Positions 8,641 to 14,627 of a DNA stretch of 14,765 nt are shown piece after piece. The stretch lies in contig JAUYGW010000230.1 of NCBI GenBank assembly GCA_030690245.1, forward strand, positions 1-14,765, in the 5' to 3' direction. The position numbers and the translations under genes were made by a program. The notes beneath the pieces are model-generated. The model saw nothing but the letters and a program-made list of their open reading frames with translations, was not told the DNA's origin and searched no databases. Numbering within the stretch: position 1 is the stretch's first letter; every line of letters starts with the position of its first letter. Source of the DNA: Gallionella sp. (GTDB lineage: Bacteria; Pseudomonadota; Gammaproteobacteria; Burkholderiales; Gallionellaceae).

Positions 8641-8769
8641 GCCACAGATTTGCACGGATAACCACGGATAAAACATTGTATTGCTATGGTTCTGCATTTC
8701 ACCCGAACGGTATTGGAAAGGGTAGGGGTAACTCATTTTTATCCGTGTAAATCCGTGTTCATCCGTGGC
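8641..8769. repeat. Imperfect inverted repeat built from ACGGAT units
   Basis: The left arm is 8641-8674 and the right arm 8736-8769. Compared base by base with the reverse complement, 26 of 34 positions agree. Each arm contains three roughly 10-base units ending in ACGGAT (one is ACAGAT), and the arms enclose a 61-base centre. The unit resembles the 'CCACGGATGAACACGGAT' dispersed intergenic repeat I recall from many environmental bacterial genomes; that recollection was not checked. No transposase is present, so this is a small non-autonomous or REP/MITE-like element. It could fold into a long hairpin in the RNA between flhG and fliA. Confidence 0.8.
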
Positions 8770-8797
8770 CCAGCTGCGTTTTTTGGGATGAGCTCTC

Positions 8798-8825
8798 ATC
8801 CCGCCGTGCCAGATCCCGCCGTGCC
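8798..8825 (+). repeat. Tandem 13-mer (period 15) upstream of fliA
   Basis: ATCCCGCCGTGCC occurs twice, exactly, with two bases between the copies. The first copy shares its left end with the palindrome at 8785-8802. It ends 48 bases before the fliA start codon, so it could be an operator or mRNA-leader element, but no known binding motif was recognised. Confidence 0.7.
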
Positions 8826-8873
8826 GCTAGATCAACGCAGCAAGGAAATTACGCACGTTGTAAACTGACGGAC

Positions 8874-9584
8874 ATGTACACAGCCAGCGGATTAAACGAC
8901 AAGGAGCAATGCCTGCGGGAACATTCCCATCTTGTGAAACGGCTTGCGCATCAGATGATGGCCAGGCTGCCTTCCAGCGTGCAGGTTGACGACATCATCC
9001 AGGCCGGCATGATGGGTTTGCTGGATGCGGCAAGCCGCTACGACGAATTCTACGGTGCACAGTTTGAGACTTATGCGACGCAACGCATCCGCGGTGCGAT
9101 GCTGGACGAACTGCGTGAAGCGGATTGGCTGCCGCGCAGCCTGCGCCGCGATATGCGGCGCATCGAAGTATCCGTCAGCCGCTTGCAGCAGAAACTGGGC
9201 AGGCCGCCGGGCGAAGCTGAAATCGCCGCAGATATGGAAGTGACCCTCGCCGACTACCAGCAGATGCTGCAGGCATCGCGCGGCGCGCAGTTGCTCTATT
9301 ACGAAGATTTTCATGGTGAGGACGAGGAAGATTTTTTTGAGCGCTTCGATCTCAGCGGTGATGCCAACCCGCTGGATTTGCTGGAGGATGAGCGTTTCAA
9401 GGCTGAATTGGCGCGCGCGATCGAAAATTTGCCGGAGCGCGAACGTATGTTGATGGGCATGCTTTACGAGCAGGAAATGAACCTGCGCGAAATCGGCGAG
9501 GTGCTGGGCGTGGGCGAATCGCGCGTTTCGCAGCTGCATAGCCAGGCGGTGGCGCGGTTGCGCAGTTCGATGAAAGGTTATTGA
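8874..9584 (+). CDS. fliA: RNA polymerase sigma-28 factor FliA
   Basis: FliA is the flagellar sigma factor that transcribes late genes (filament, motor, chemotaxis). The 236-residue length is typical. Sigma region 2 spans about 14-85 (DDIIQAGMMGLLDAA at 39-53; FETYATQRIRGAMLDELR at 64-81), followed by DWLPRSLRRD (84-93). Region 3 is about 95-140. Region 4 (186-230) has LPERERMLMGMLYEQEMNL and the helix-turn-helix REIGEVLGVGESRVSQLHSQ. The ribosome-binding site is poor. Its inhibitor FlgM is encoded at 11656-11970, and a near-consensus FliA site lies before flgM. The stop codon overlaps the next start (TGATG), so translation of the motor genes is likely coupled to fliA. Confidence 0.98.
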   Translation: MYTASGLNDKEQCLREHSHLVKRLAHQMMARLPSSVQVDDIIQAGMMGLLDAASRYDEFYGAQFETYATQRIRGAMLDELREADWLPRSLRRDMRRIEVSVSRLQQKLGRPPGEAEIAADMEVTLADYQQMLQASRGAQLLYYEDFHGEDEEDFFERFDLSGDANPLDLLEDERFKAELARAIENLPERERMLMGMLYEQEMNLREIGEVLGVGESRVSQLHSQAVARLRSSMKGY

Positions 9585-10324
9585 TGGACAAACTTACGCT
9601 GCTGGGATTGGTGGTTGGCCTGACCGGCATCATGGCCGGGCAGATGCTGGAGGGCGGCGACCTTTCTATTCTGTTTCAGGGCGCTGCTTTTCTGATCGTG
9701 CTCGGCGGCACGCTCGGGGCGGTGATGGTGCAATGCCCATCCAGGGTGTTTTTTACGGCGATCAAGATGGGCCGCTGGGCGTTCGTTACGCCGAGGTTGC
9801 ACAGTCGGGACAAGGCCAGACAATTGATGGAATGGAGCGTGCTGGCGCGCAAGGAAGGCATTTTGGCGTTGGATGCGCGCACTTCCGACATCGACGACCC
9901 TTTCATGAAAAAAGGGCTGCAACTCCTGGTGGATGGCAACAGCGCCGAAAAAATCCGCGAGGTGCTGGATGTGGATACTCATTCCTGGGAGCAGTTGCGC
10001 TGGCAATCTGCGCGGGTTTGGGAAGCAGCTGCCGGGTATTCTCCTACCATCGGCATCATCGGGGCGGTATTGGGTTTGATGCACGTCATGCAAAATCTCG
10101 GCGAGCCGAGCAAATTAGGTGGCGGTATTGCAGTGGCATTTGTCGCGACGATTTATGGTGTGGCCTTTGCCAACCTGCTGTTCCTGCCGGTCGCTAACAA
10201 GCTGAAATCCATTATCATGCAGCAGACGCACATGCGCGAAATGGTCGTGGATGGATTGGTGGGAATTGCCAATGGGGATAATCCGCGACTGATTGAAATC
10301 AAGCTGCAAAGCTATATCGATTAG
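9584..10324 (+). CDS. motC: Flagellar stator protein, MotA family (MotC-like)
   Basis: A 246-residue MotA-family stator subunit. The length and N-terminus (MDKLTLLGLVVGLTGIMAGQ) fit the MotC branch of Pseudomonas rather than the ~290-residue MotA. Four membrane segments lie at about 4-20, 32-50, 153-171 and 181-202, with the cytoplasmic loop that contacts the rotor in between. GYSPTIGIIGAVLGL (151-165) contains the conserved proline that corresponds to MotA P173. The ATG at 9584 overlaps the fliA TGA and is preferred over an in-frame TTG one codon earlier; AAAGG lies six bases upstream. With the next gene it forms an ion-conducting stator complex. MotA would be an acceptable name if motC is not used in this lineage. 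Confidence 0.93.
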   Translation: MDKLTLLGLVVGLTGIMAGQMLEGGDLSILFQGAAFLIVLGGTLGAVMVQCPSRVFFTAIKMGRWAFVTPRLHSRDKARQLMEWSVLARKEGILALDARTSDIDDPFMKKGLQLLVDGNSAEKIREVLDVDTHSWEQLRWQSARVWEAAAGYSPTIGIIGAVLGLMHVMQNLGEPSKLGGGIAVAFVATIYGVAFANLLFLPVANKLKSIIMQQTHMREMVVDGLVGIANGDNPRLIEIKLQSYID

Positions 10325-10335
10325 GGCTTATTCGA

Positions 10336-11097
10336 ATGGCGCGCCGGGCGAAACGCATCGAGCATGACAATCACGACCGATGGTTGGTGTCCTATGCCGA
10401 CTTCGTCACCCTGTTGTTTGCCTTTTTTGTGGTGATGTATTCCATTTCATCGGTGAACGAGGAAAAGTATAAAACCTTCGGTAATTCGTTAAGCACCGCC
10501 TTTGCCAAGCAGCCTGTTAGCGTTTCGGCCGGTGTCGTGGTCAGCCAGCAGGATCAGACGCTCAAGACGTTGGTGGATATGCGTACCGCGCGCCTGGGCG
10601 AACAGCAGCGCAAAGTACAGGAGCGCATGAAAAATCTGGCCGGCGGATTGAGCCAAGTGATGGCTACGTTGATTAAACAACGTATGGTTAATGTCAACCA
10701 AACCAAGCGCGGAGTGGCTATCGATATCAGTGCGAGCACCTTGTTCAAAACGGGCGAGGCAACATTGCAACCGGGTATGTCGGAGGTGTTGCGCCAAGTG
10801 GCAGCGGTGTTGAGCAAGGAAGAACTGTCAATCGAGGTGGAAGGGCATTCCGACGATATACCCATCGCGACCGCGCAGTTTCCTTCCAATTGGGAGTTGT
10901 CTTCCGCGCGTGCCAGCAGCGTGGTCAGGATGCTGATCGATAAGGGGGTGCCGGCAAAGCGCTTGGCTGCGGTAGGTTTGGCCTCGAGTCAGCCGCTGGT
11001 GCCCAATGACACTCCGGAAAACCGTGCCAGGAACCGGCGTGTAACCATTACGATAATGTCACCCAACGTGGAGAGGGGTGTGGGTATTGAGGAGTAG
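10336..11097 (+). CDS. motD: Flagellar stator protein, MotB family (MotD-like)
   Basis: The MotB-family partner of the preceding stator gene, 253 residues. A short basic cytoplasmic N-terminus leads to a single membrane helix (about 17-38) with the ion-carrying aspartate in SYADFVTLLFAFF; it is D22 by direct count. A helical plug/linker region (about 41-125) precedes the OmpA-like peptidoglycan-binding domain (126-242), which has the motifs VEGHSDD (168-174), NWELSSARA (185-193) and NRARNRRV (229-236). It starts 11 bp after motC and ends the plus-strand run, facing flgN tail to tail with only 24 bp between the coding regions. Confidence 0.95.
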   Translation: MARRAKRIEHDNHDRWLVSYADFVTLLFAFFVVMYSISSVNEEKYKTFGNSLSTAFAKQPVSVSAGVVVSQQDQTLKTLVDMRTARLGEQQRKVQERMKNLAGGLSQVMATLIKQRMVNVNQTKRGVAIDISASTLFKTGEATLQPGMSEVLRQVAAVLSKEELSIEVEGHSDDIPIATAQFPSNWELSSARASSVVRMLIDKGVPAKRLAAVGLASSQPLVPNDTPENRARNRRVTITIMSPNVERGVGIEE

Positions 11098-11099
11098 GA

Positions 11100-11115
11100 G
11101 CAATTCGTGAATTGC
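11100..11115. terminator. Possible bidirectional hairpin between motD and flgN
   Basis: GCAATTC-GT-GAATTGC is a perfect 7-base inverted repeat in the 24-bp space between two converging genes. That position suits a shared terminator, but the stem is short and AT-rich and has no T-tract on either strand. Function is uncertain. Confidence 0.35.
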
Positions 11116-11121
11116 CCTTAA

Positions 11122-11652
11122 TCAGCCGCTCCCCAGCGACCTGCCGCTCCCCGGCGAAAAACTGGTCTGACCATCGGGGCCATAGAGATTCGCTTTGTTC
11201 ACTGCATTGCTTAAGACCGCTAGCAATTGCTGGTTGCGGCGCAGCTTCATCTGAATCAGCTCGCCATTGGTTTGATTGAGCCGTTGGGCGCGTTCTGCCA
11301 AAGTACGAATTTCATGCCATATAGCCAAGCCTTGCGGGCTGTGTGTTCCCAGCCAGGCGCTGCTTGCATCCGCGCCAAGACCGTCCGAAGCGCGAGTGTC
11401 CGGCGGCATACCCGTTGCGGGTGCTGCGCCAGGTTGCGGGAGATTTTTACGCAACAGGGAACGGCGCGTTTCGGCAAGCTCGTTAAGATTTAGTGCGTCA
11501 GTTGATTTCTGCTCGGACAGTTCAAGCAGCTGGTCGGTAAGGTTTTCCACCAGCATCCCTTGCTCGCGTTCCAGCAGGGCTATGAATTTCAGCAAAGCCG
11601 CGCGTTCGGCGGTTAAGGCGGAAAGTAATTGCGGGCTGGACGATGGCTTCAA
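11122..11652 (-). CDS. flgN: Flagellar export chaperone FlgN
   Basis: FlgN is the cytoplasmic chaperone for the hook-filament junction proteins FlgK and FlgL. The 176-residue product is mostly helical at the N-terminus (ALTAERAALLKFIALLEREQ, 12-31), has a Pro/Gly/Ala-rich middle (about 73-105), and a C-terminal helix with NGELIQMKLRRNQQLL and a YGPDGQ tail typical of FlgN. The start is TTG at 11652, three bases after the flgM stop; no suitable ATG or GTG exists near the beginning, and AGGG lies 9 bases upstream. It is cotranscribed with flgM, as in many bacteria. The middle segment is longer than in the ~140-residue enteric FlgN. Confidence 0.9.
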   Translation of the reverse strand: MKPSSSPQLLSALTAERAALLKFIALLEREQGMLVENLTDQLLELSEQKSTDALNLNELAETRRSLLRKNLPQPGAAPATGMPPDTRASDGLGADASSAWLGTHSPQGLAIWHEIRTLAERAQRLNQTNGELIQMKLRRNQQLLAVLSNAVNKANLYGPDGQTSFSPGSGRSLGSG

Positions 11653-11655
11653 GTA

Positions 11656-11970
11656 TTAAGCCCTGCCGCCTATCAGGTCGCGCACCGTGTCGATCAAACG
11701 ACCGGCAACGGCTTCCGAGTTGACCTTGAAGCGGCCTTCGCTGATAGCTTGCTTGATTTCCGCAACTTTAGCCGCATTAACGACCGGGGTATTCGCCATG
11801 CTGTTTTCCATGCTGTGCAACTGTGTTGCCGCAGCACCGAGCGAAACGCTGGTGTCGCTGCGCTGCGCCGCTGCGGGCATCGGGTTGGCTTTGCCCTTGG
11901 CTGCGGCATGCGCGCCCCCTTCTGTTGCTGCGCTGGTGGGTAACGGCTTGCTGGGTTTGTCGATTTTCAC
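11656..11970 (-). CDS. flgM: Anti-sigma-28 factor FlgM
   Basis: FlgM binds and inhibits FliA until the hook is complete, then is exported through the flagellar channel. The 104-residue protein has a disordered, Ala/Pro-rich first half and the FlgM core VVNAAKVAEIKQAISEGRFK (63-82), followed by VNSEAVAGRLIDTVRDLI, the helices that contact sigma-28. It starts with GTG at 11970, with GAGG six bases upstream. A sigma-28 promoter precedes it, giving feedback control. It lies between flgA and flgN on the minus strand, the usual arrangement. It is also a possible downstream target of the STAS protein encoded at 22-333. Confidence 0.95.
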   Translation of the reverse strand: MKIDKPSKPLPTSAATEGGAHAAAKGKANPMPAAAQRSDTSVSLGAAATQLHSMENSMANTPVVNAAKVAEIKQAISEGRFKVNSEAVAGRLIDTVRDLIGGRA

Positions 11971-12017
11971 GGTTATCCTCTCAGTCTGACTGCACTTAAT
12001 TTCGTTCCTTAGCCATT

Positions 12018-12044
12018 ATATCGGTAAAAATCCAAGATACTTTA
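12018..12044 (-). promoter_or_regulatory. Sigma-28 (FliA) promoter for flgM-flgN
   Basis: Read on the minus strand, the -35 element TAAAGTAT (12044-12037) is followed by an 11-base spacer and the -10 element ACCGATAT (12025-12018). The enteric sigma-28 consensus is TAAAGTTT, 11 bases, GCCGATAA, so 13 of 16 positions agree with exact spacing. Transcription would start near 12010, about 40 bases before the flgM start codon. Confidence 0.88.
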
Positions 12045-12099
12045 GGTCTTGAACGGGTTTTTATAGCGCAAGTGGATATTGGGCATAATCCTGAGGGGG

Positions 12100-12822
12100 T
12101 TAAGGCGCGATTTCCACTACGCCGCCGACACGTGCAACCCCGCTAATCACGCGGCCCGGCCCAACGCGAATTTGCACGGTCTGGCCTTCGCTCGCATTCT
12201 TCAAGGCAACTCCTTCGCTGCGTATGCTGAAACCGTTGCCCTGCACGGCGAGCTGCACGATTTGCCCCTGCGTTACGCTGTAAGGATGGCGCAGCATGCT
12301 TTCGCGCAATACCTGTCCGGCGGCGATGCCGTGGCGCAGCACTTTACCGAGCACTTGTTTGGGGTCGGTAAACCCCCCTGGCTGGGAAGTTTCTGTCGAC
12401 TGGCTGGCAAGATCCTGTTCTTGTAGCGTATGCCCCGGCGGCAGTTGGCGCGCGCTGGTCAATAAATTCAGGTTGATCCTGATTTGCACGGGGACAAAAA
12501 TGCGCCAGCCGGTCGTGCGGACAGAGCGGTCATCGGCTCCTTCCTTGTGGGGGGAGGGGGCGCAGCGCACGCCTATCGAGGTTTTACCAATCAACCGGCT
12601 GCCGGTCGGCAGAAAGGCTTCAAGCTCGGTGCATTTGGGCTGAATGACACGCCGGTCTATCTCATCTATTTGGAAGGCGATCTTGCCGGGCAGGGTAGCA
12701 GTTTGTTGCTGCACGAAGCTGGCGACGACATTTCTTATCTGGCTGTGATCCTGTTCTGCCCCGGCGACAGCGGATTGCAACAAGAGAAAAGTTGTTAATA
12801 AAATCTTATTCATGGGGTGCAT
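12100..12822 (-). CDS. flgA: Flagellar P-ring assembly chaperone FlgA
   Basis: FlgA is a periplasmic chaperone for P-ring assembly from FlgI. The 240-residue precursor has a signal peptide (about 1-22; hydrophobic core ILLTTFLLLQSAVAG). Two cysteines (C64 and C87), in the positions usual for beta-type FlgA, probably form a disulfide. The SAF domain and C-terminal FlgA domain follow (WRIFVPVQIRINLNLL, 106-121; QVLGKVLRHGIAAGQVL, 156-172; GQTVQIRV, 213-220). Residues 89-105 (PSPHKEGADDRSVRTTG) look like an extra loop compared with the FlgA proteins I know, where the cysteine is followed almost directly by the W-x-x-x-V-P-V strand. The start could be M1 or M4; neither has a clear ribosome-binding site. 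It is divergent from flgB across 161 bp. Confidence 0.93.
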   Translation of the reverse strand: MHPMNKILLTTFLLLQSAVAGAEQDHSQIRNVVASFVQQQTATLPGKIAFQIDEIDRRVIQPKCTELEAFLPTGSRLIGKTSIGVRCAPSPHKEGADDRSVRTTGWRIFVPVQIRINLNLLTSARQLPPGHTLQEQDLASQSTETSQPGGFTDPKQVLGKVLRHGIAAGQVLRESMLRHPYSVTQGQIVQLAVQGNGFSIRSEGVALKNASEGQTVQIRVGPGRVISGVARVGGVVEIAP

Positions 12823-12983
12823 TGTGCGTGCTGCAGGCTGTTAAGGGAAGTGCTGGAGCGTTGGAATTGGAGGGGGAATTTACCGCTTATCGGTGGATAG
12901 TGGAGCTATGCGCAGGTTTAGCATGCTGTTTATGTAAATAGGTATTCTGGTAGGACTGCCGCGTTTTAACGGAGGGAAGCAAG
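12823..12983. promoter_or_regulatory. Divergent intergenic region flgA / flgB
   Basis: By position, this 161-bp gap should carry the promoters of both flgA (minus) and flgB (plus). A strong Shine-Dalgarno for flgB (GGAGGG, 12971-12976) is visible. On the minus strand an ACCGATAA, seven of eight bases of a sigma-28 -10 element, occurs in the middle, but no -35 element lies at the correct 11-base distance. No clear sigma-54 site was found; one GG-N10-GC match on the plus strand lacks the TT of the -12 element and sits too close to the gene. Confidence 0.5.
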
Positions 12984-13388
12984 ATGGTCAATAAATTGGA
13001 TGATGCGCTGCGATTTCAGCAAACCGCGCTGAGTTTACGCGCCGCGCGCCAGGAGTTGCTGGCTTCCAATATCGCGAATGCGGATACGCCGAACTATAAG
13101 GCGCGGGATATCGATTTTGCCAGCGCGTTGCAGAATGCCCTGGCGGGCACATCCACCGAGTTGCCGGTCGTGAAAACTTCATCCATGCATCTGGAAGGGA
13201 AGGCGGGCGGGTCGATTTTGGGTGCGCCGGTGATGTACCGCAAGCCGGTTCAGCCGAGCGCCGATGGCAATACGGTAGATATGGATGTGGAACGCGCGCA
13301 ATTCGCCGATAACGCTTTGCGCTATGAGGCCAGTGTCAGGTTTGTCAGCGAGCAAATGAAGGCCACGCTCACTGCGATACAGGGCTAA
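12984..13388 (+). CDS. flgB: Flagellar proximal rod protein FlgB
   Basis: FlgB is a rod subunit at the base of the drive shaft, exported by the flagellar type III system and polymerised in the periplasm. The 134-residue length is normal. The N-terminal rod-protein motif LASNIANADTPNYKARDIDF (26-45) is diagnostic, and the C-terminal helix (VRFVSEQMKATLTAIQG) matches the coiled-coil end of FlgB. The ATG has a strong ribosome-binding site and opens the flgBCDE operon; flgC follows after 65 bp. Confidence 0.98.
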   Translation: MVNKLDDALRFQQTALSLRAARQELLASNIANADTPNYKARDIDFASALQNALAGTSTELPVVKTSSMHLEGKAGGSILGAPVMYRKPVQPSADGNTVDMDVERAQFADNALRYEASVRFVSEQMKATLTAIQG

Positions 13389-13425
13389 CCAGCGACTTGT
13401 TGCAGTTTCTTGCAGTTTGGTCGAG

Positions 13426-13440
13426 TAGTTTACGAAACTA
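13426..13440 (+). repeat. Small hairpin before flgC
   Basis: TAGTTT-ACG-AAACTA forms a 6-bp inverted repeat just upstream of the flgC ribosome-binding site (GGAGG at 13442-13446). Immediately before it TTGCAGTTT is repeated directly at 13400-13408 and 13410-13418. It could affect flgC translation; no function is shown. Confidence 0.5.
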
Positions 13441-13453
13441 ACGGAGGTGGGTT

Positions 13454-13855
13454 ATGTCTCTATTTAATATTTTTAATGTGGCGGGTTCGGGGATGGCGGC
13501 GCAGTCGCAGCGTCTGAACGTGGTGGCCAGCAACCTGGCGAATGCCGACAGCGCTACCAGCGCCAATGGCCAACCGTACCGCGCCAAGCAGGTGGTGTTC
13601 AGCGCAATACCGATGGATGGTGGTGCGCAAGGGGTAAAAGTGACGGGGGTGGTCGAAGATAATTCGCCGATGAAAATGGTCTATGACCCCAAGCATCCGA
13701 TGGCCGATGACAAGGGTTACGTTGCCATGCCCAACGTGGATGTGGTGGGTGAGATGGTGAACATGATCTCCGCCTCGCGCGCCTATCAGAATAACGTGGA
13801 TGTGATGAACACGTCGAAAACACTGTTGCTCAAGACGCTGACCATCGGTCAGTAA
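13454..13855 (+). CDS. flgC: Flagellar proximal rod protein FlgC
   Basis: FlgC is the second proximal rod subunit. It has 133 residues, the usual length. The N-terminal signature [20 protein letters not shown] (13-32) and the C-terminal [20 protein letters not shown] followed by [15 protein letters not shown] are typical for the rod/hook family and specific enough for FlgC. The ribosome-binding site is strong (CGGAGGTGGG). flgD follows after 27 bp. Confidence 0.98.
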   Translation: MSLFNIFNVAGSGMAAQSQRLNVVASNLANADSATSANGQPYRAKQVVFSAIPMDGGAQGVKVTGVVEDNSPMKMVYDPKHPMADDKGYVAMPNVDVVGEMVNMISASRAYQNNVDVMNTSKTLLLKTLTIGQ

Positions 13856-13882
13856 TATAAAAAGTAATGAAAGGAAATCGCC

Positions 13883-14563
13883 ATGATTAACAGCACACAA
13901 GACGCCGGTTCGGCTGCGGCATTGTTTGCATCATTTAATGCAGGTTCCAGTTCTGCCGCGAATATCCAGACGGCGGCCGATACGCAGGATCGTTTTTTGA
14001 AATTGCTGGTTACGCAAATGAAGAACCAGGATCCGCTCAATCCGATGGATAACGCAGAAGTAACTTCACAAATGGCGCAACTCAGCACGGTAACCGGTAT
14101 CGACCAGCTGAACGTTACCTTGCAGGCGCTGAGTGACAGCATGGTGCCCAATCAGACGCTGCAGGCGGCCACCATGATAGGGCATGGTGTGCTGGTGCCG
14201 GGTTCGGGTGTCGATGTGTTGAATGGTGCGGGATTCGGCGGCATCGACCTGGCGGAGTCGGTGGACAAGGTGGAGGTCGCGATTTATGACCAGGCGGGCG
14301 CGCTGGTTCGCAATATACAGATGGGCGCGCAACCGGTCGGGCTGGTCAACTGGCAGTGGGATGGCCGCAACGATGCCGGCGACATCGTGGCGGATGGCAG
14401 TTACACATTTGCCGTGAACGCCACCCAGGCAGGCAACGCGGTGGATGCGATGGCATTGCAGTTCGGCATGGTGAACAGCGTCACGCAGGATAAGCAGGGG
14501 GTCGCGCTGCGCGTCGGCCAGCTGGACGGCATCGCGCTGTCGCAAGTCAGGCAGATTCTATGA
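13883..14563 (+). CDS. flgD: Flagellar hook-cap assembly protein FlgD
   Basis: FlgD forms the cap under which hook subunits (FlgE) assemble, and is absent from the finished hook. The 226-residue length is normal. The conserved N-terminal motif FLKLLVTQMKNQDPLNPMDN (38-57) continues into AEVTSQMAQLSTVTGIDQLN (58-77). The C-terminal part carries the FlgD tudor/Ig-like domains, including NWQWDGRNDAGDIVADGSYTF (156-176), a segment recurrent in FlgD. AAAGGAAAT upstream of the ATG is a good ribosome-binding site. The gene stands directly before flgE, its functional partner. Confidence 0.97.
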   Translation: MINSTQDAGSAAALFASFNAGSSSAANIQTAADTQDRFLKLLVTQMKNQDPLNPMDNAEVTSQMAQLSTVTGIDQLNVTLQALSDSMVPNQTLQAATMIGHGVLVPGSGVDVLNGAGFGGIDLAESVDKVEVAIYDQAGALVRNIQMGAQPVGLVNWQWDGRNDAGDIVADGSYTFAVNATQAGNAVDAMALQFGMVNSVTQDKQGVALRVGQLDGIALSQVRQIL

Positions 14564-14581
14564 AATGCAGTAATTTATTGC

Positions 14582-14600
14582 AGGGTGCGCACAGCACCCT
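14582..14600 (+). repeat. Hairpin between flgD and flgE
   Basis: AGGGTGC-GCACA-GCACCCT is a perfect 7-bp GC-rich stem with a 5-base loop, 18 bases after the flgD stop. No T-tract follows, so it is not a classical terminator. It may protect the mRNA or partly separate flgE expression from the upstream genes. Confidence 0.6.
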
Positions 14601-14627
14601 CGTGCGTTAATTACAAGGGGGAAAATC

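Larger units (their letters stand above)
8598..8873. other. Non-coding gap between flhG and fliA
   Basis: This 276-base gap holds the inverted repeat at 8641-8769, a perfect palindrome GGGATGAG-CT-CTCATCCC at 8785-8802, and a directly repeated 13-mer ATCCCGCCGTGCC at 8798-8810 and 8813-8825. An open frame of 60 codons (8686-8868) mostly translates the repeat arm and is not credible as a gene. No convincing sigma-70, sigma-54 or sigma-28 promoter for fliA was found, although fliA probably needs one here or depends on read-through from flhG. Confidence 0.7.

Noticed and set aside
8686..8868. 60-codon open frame between flhG and fliA
   Set aside because: It runs through the right arm of the inverted repeat, has no ribosome-binding site and no recognisable protein character.
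12880..12920. Second sigma-28 -10 element (ACCGATAA, minus strand) upstream of flgA
   Set aside because: No -35 element is present at 11 bases; the nearest TAAA-type sequence is about 18 bases away.
12946..12964. GG-N10-GC sigma-54-like match upstream of flgB
   Set aside because: The -12 element lacks the TT, and transcription would start almost at the ribosome-binding site.
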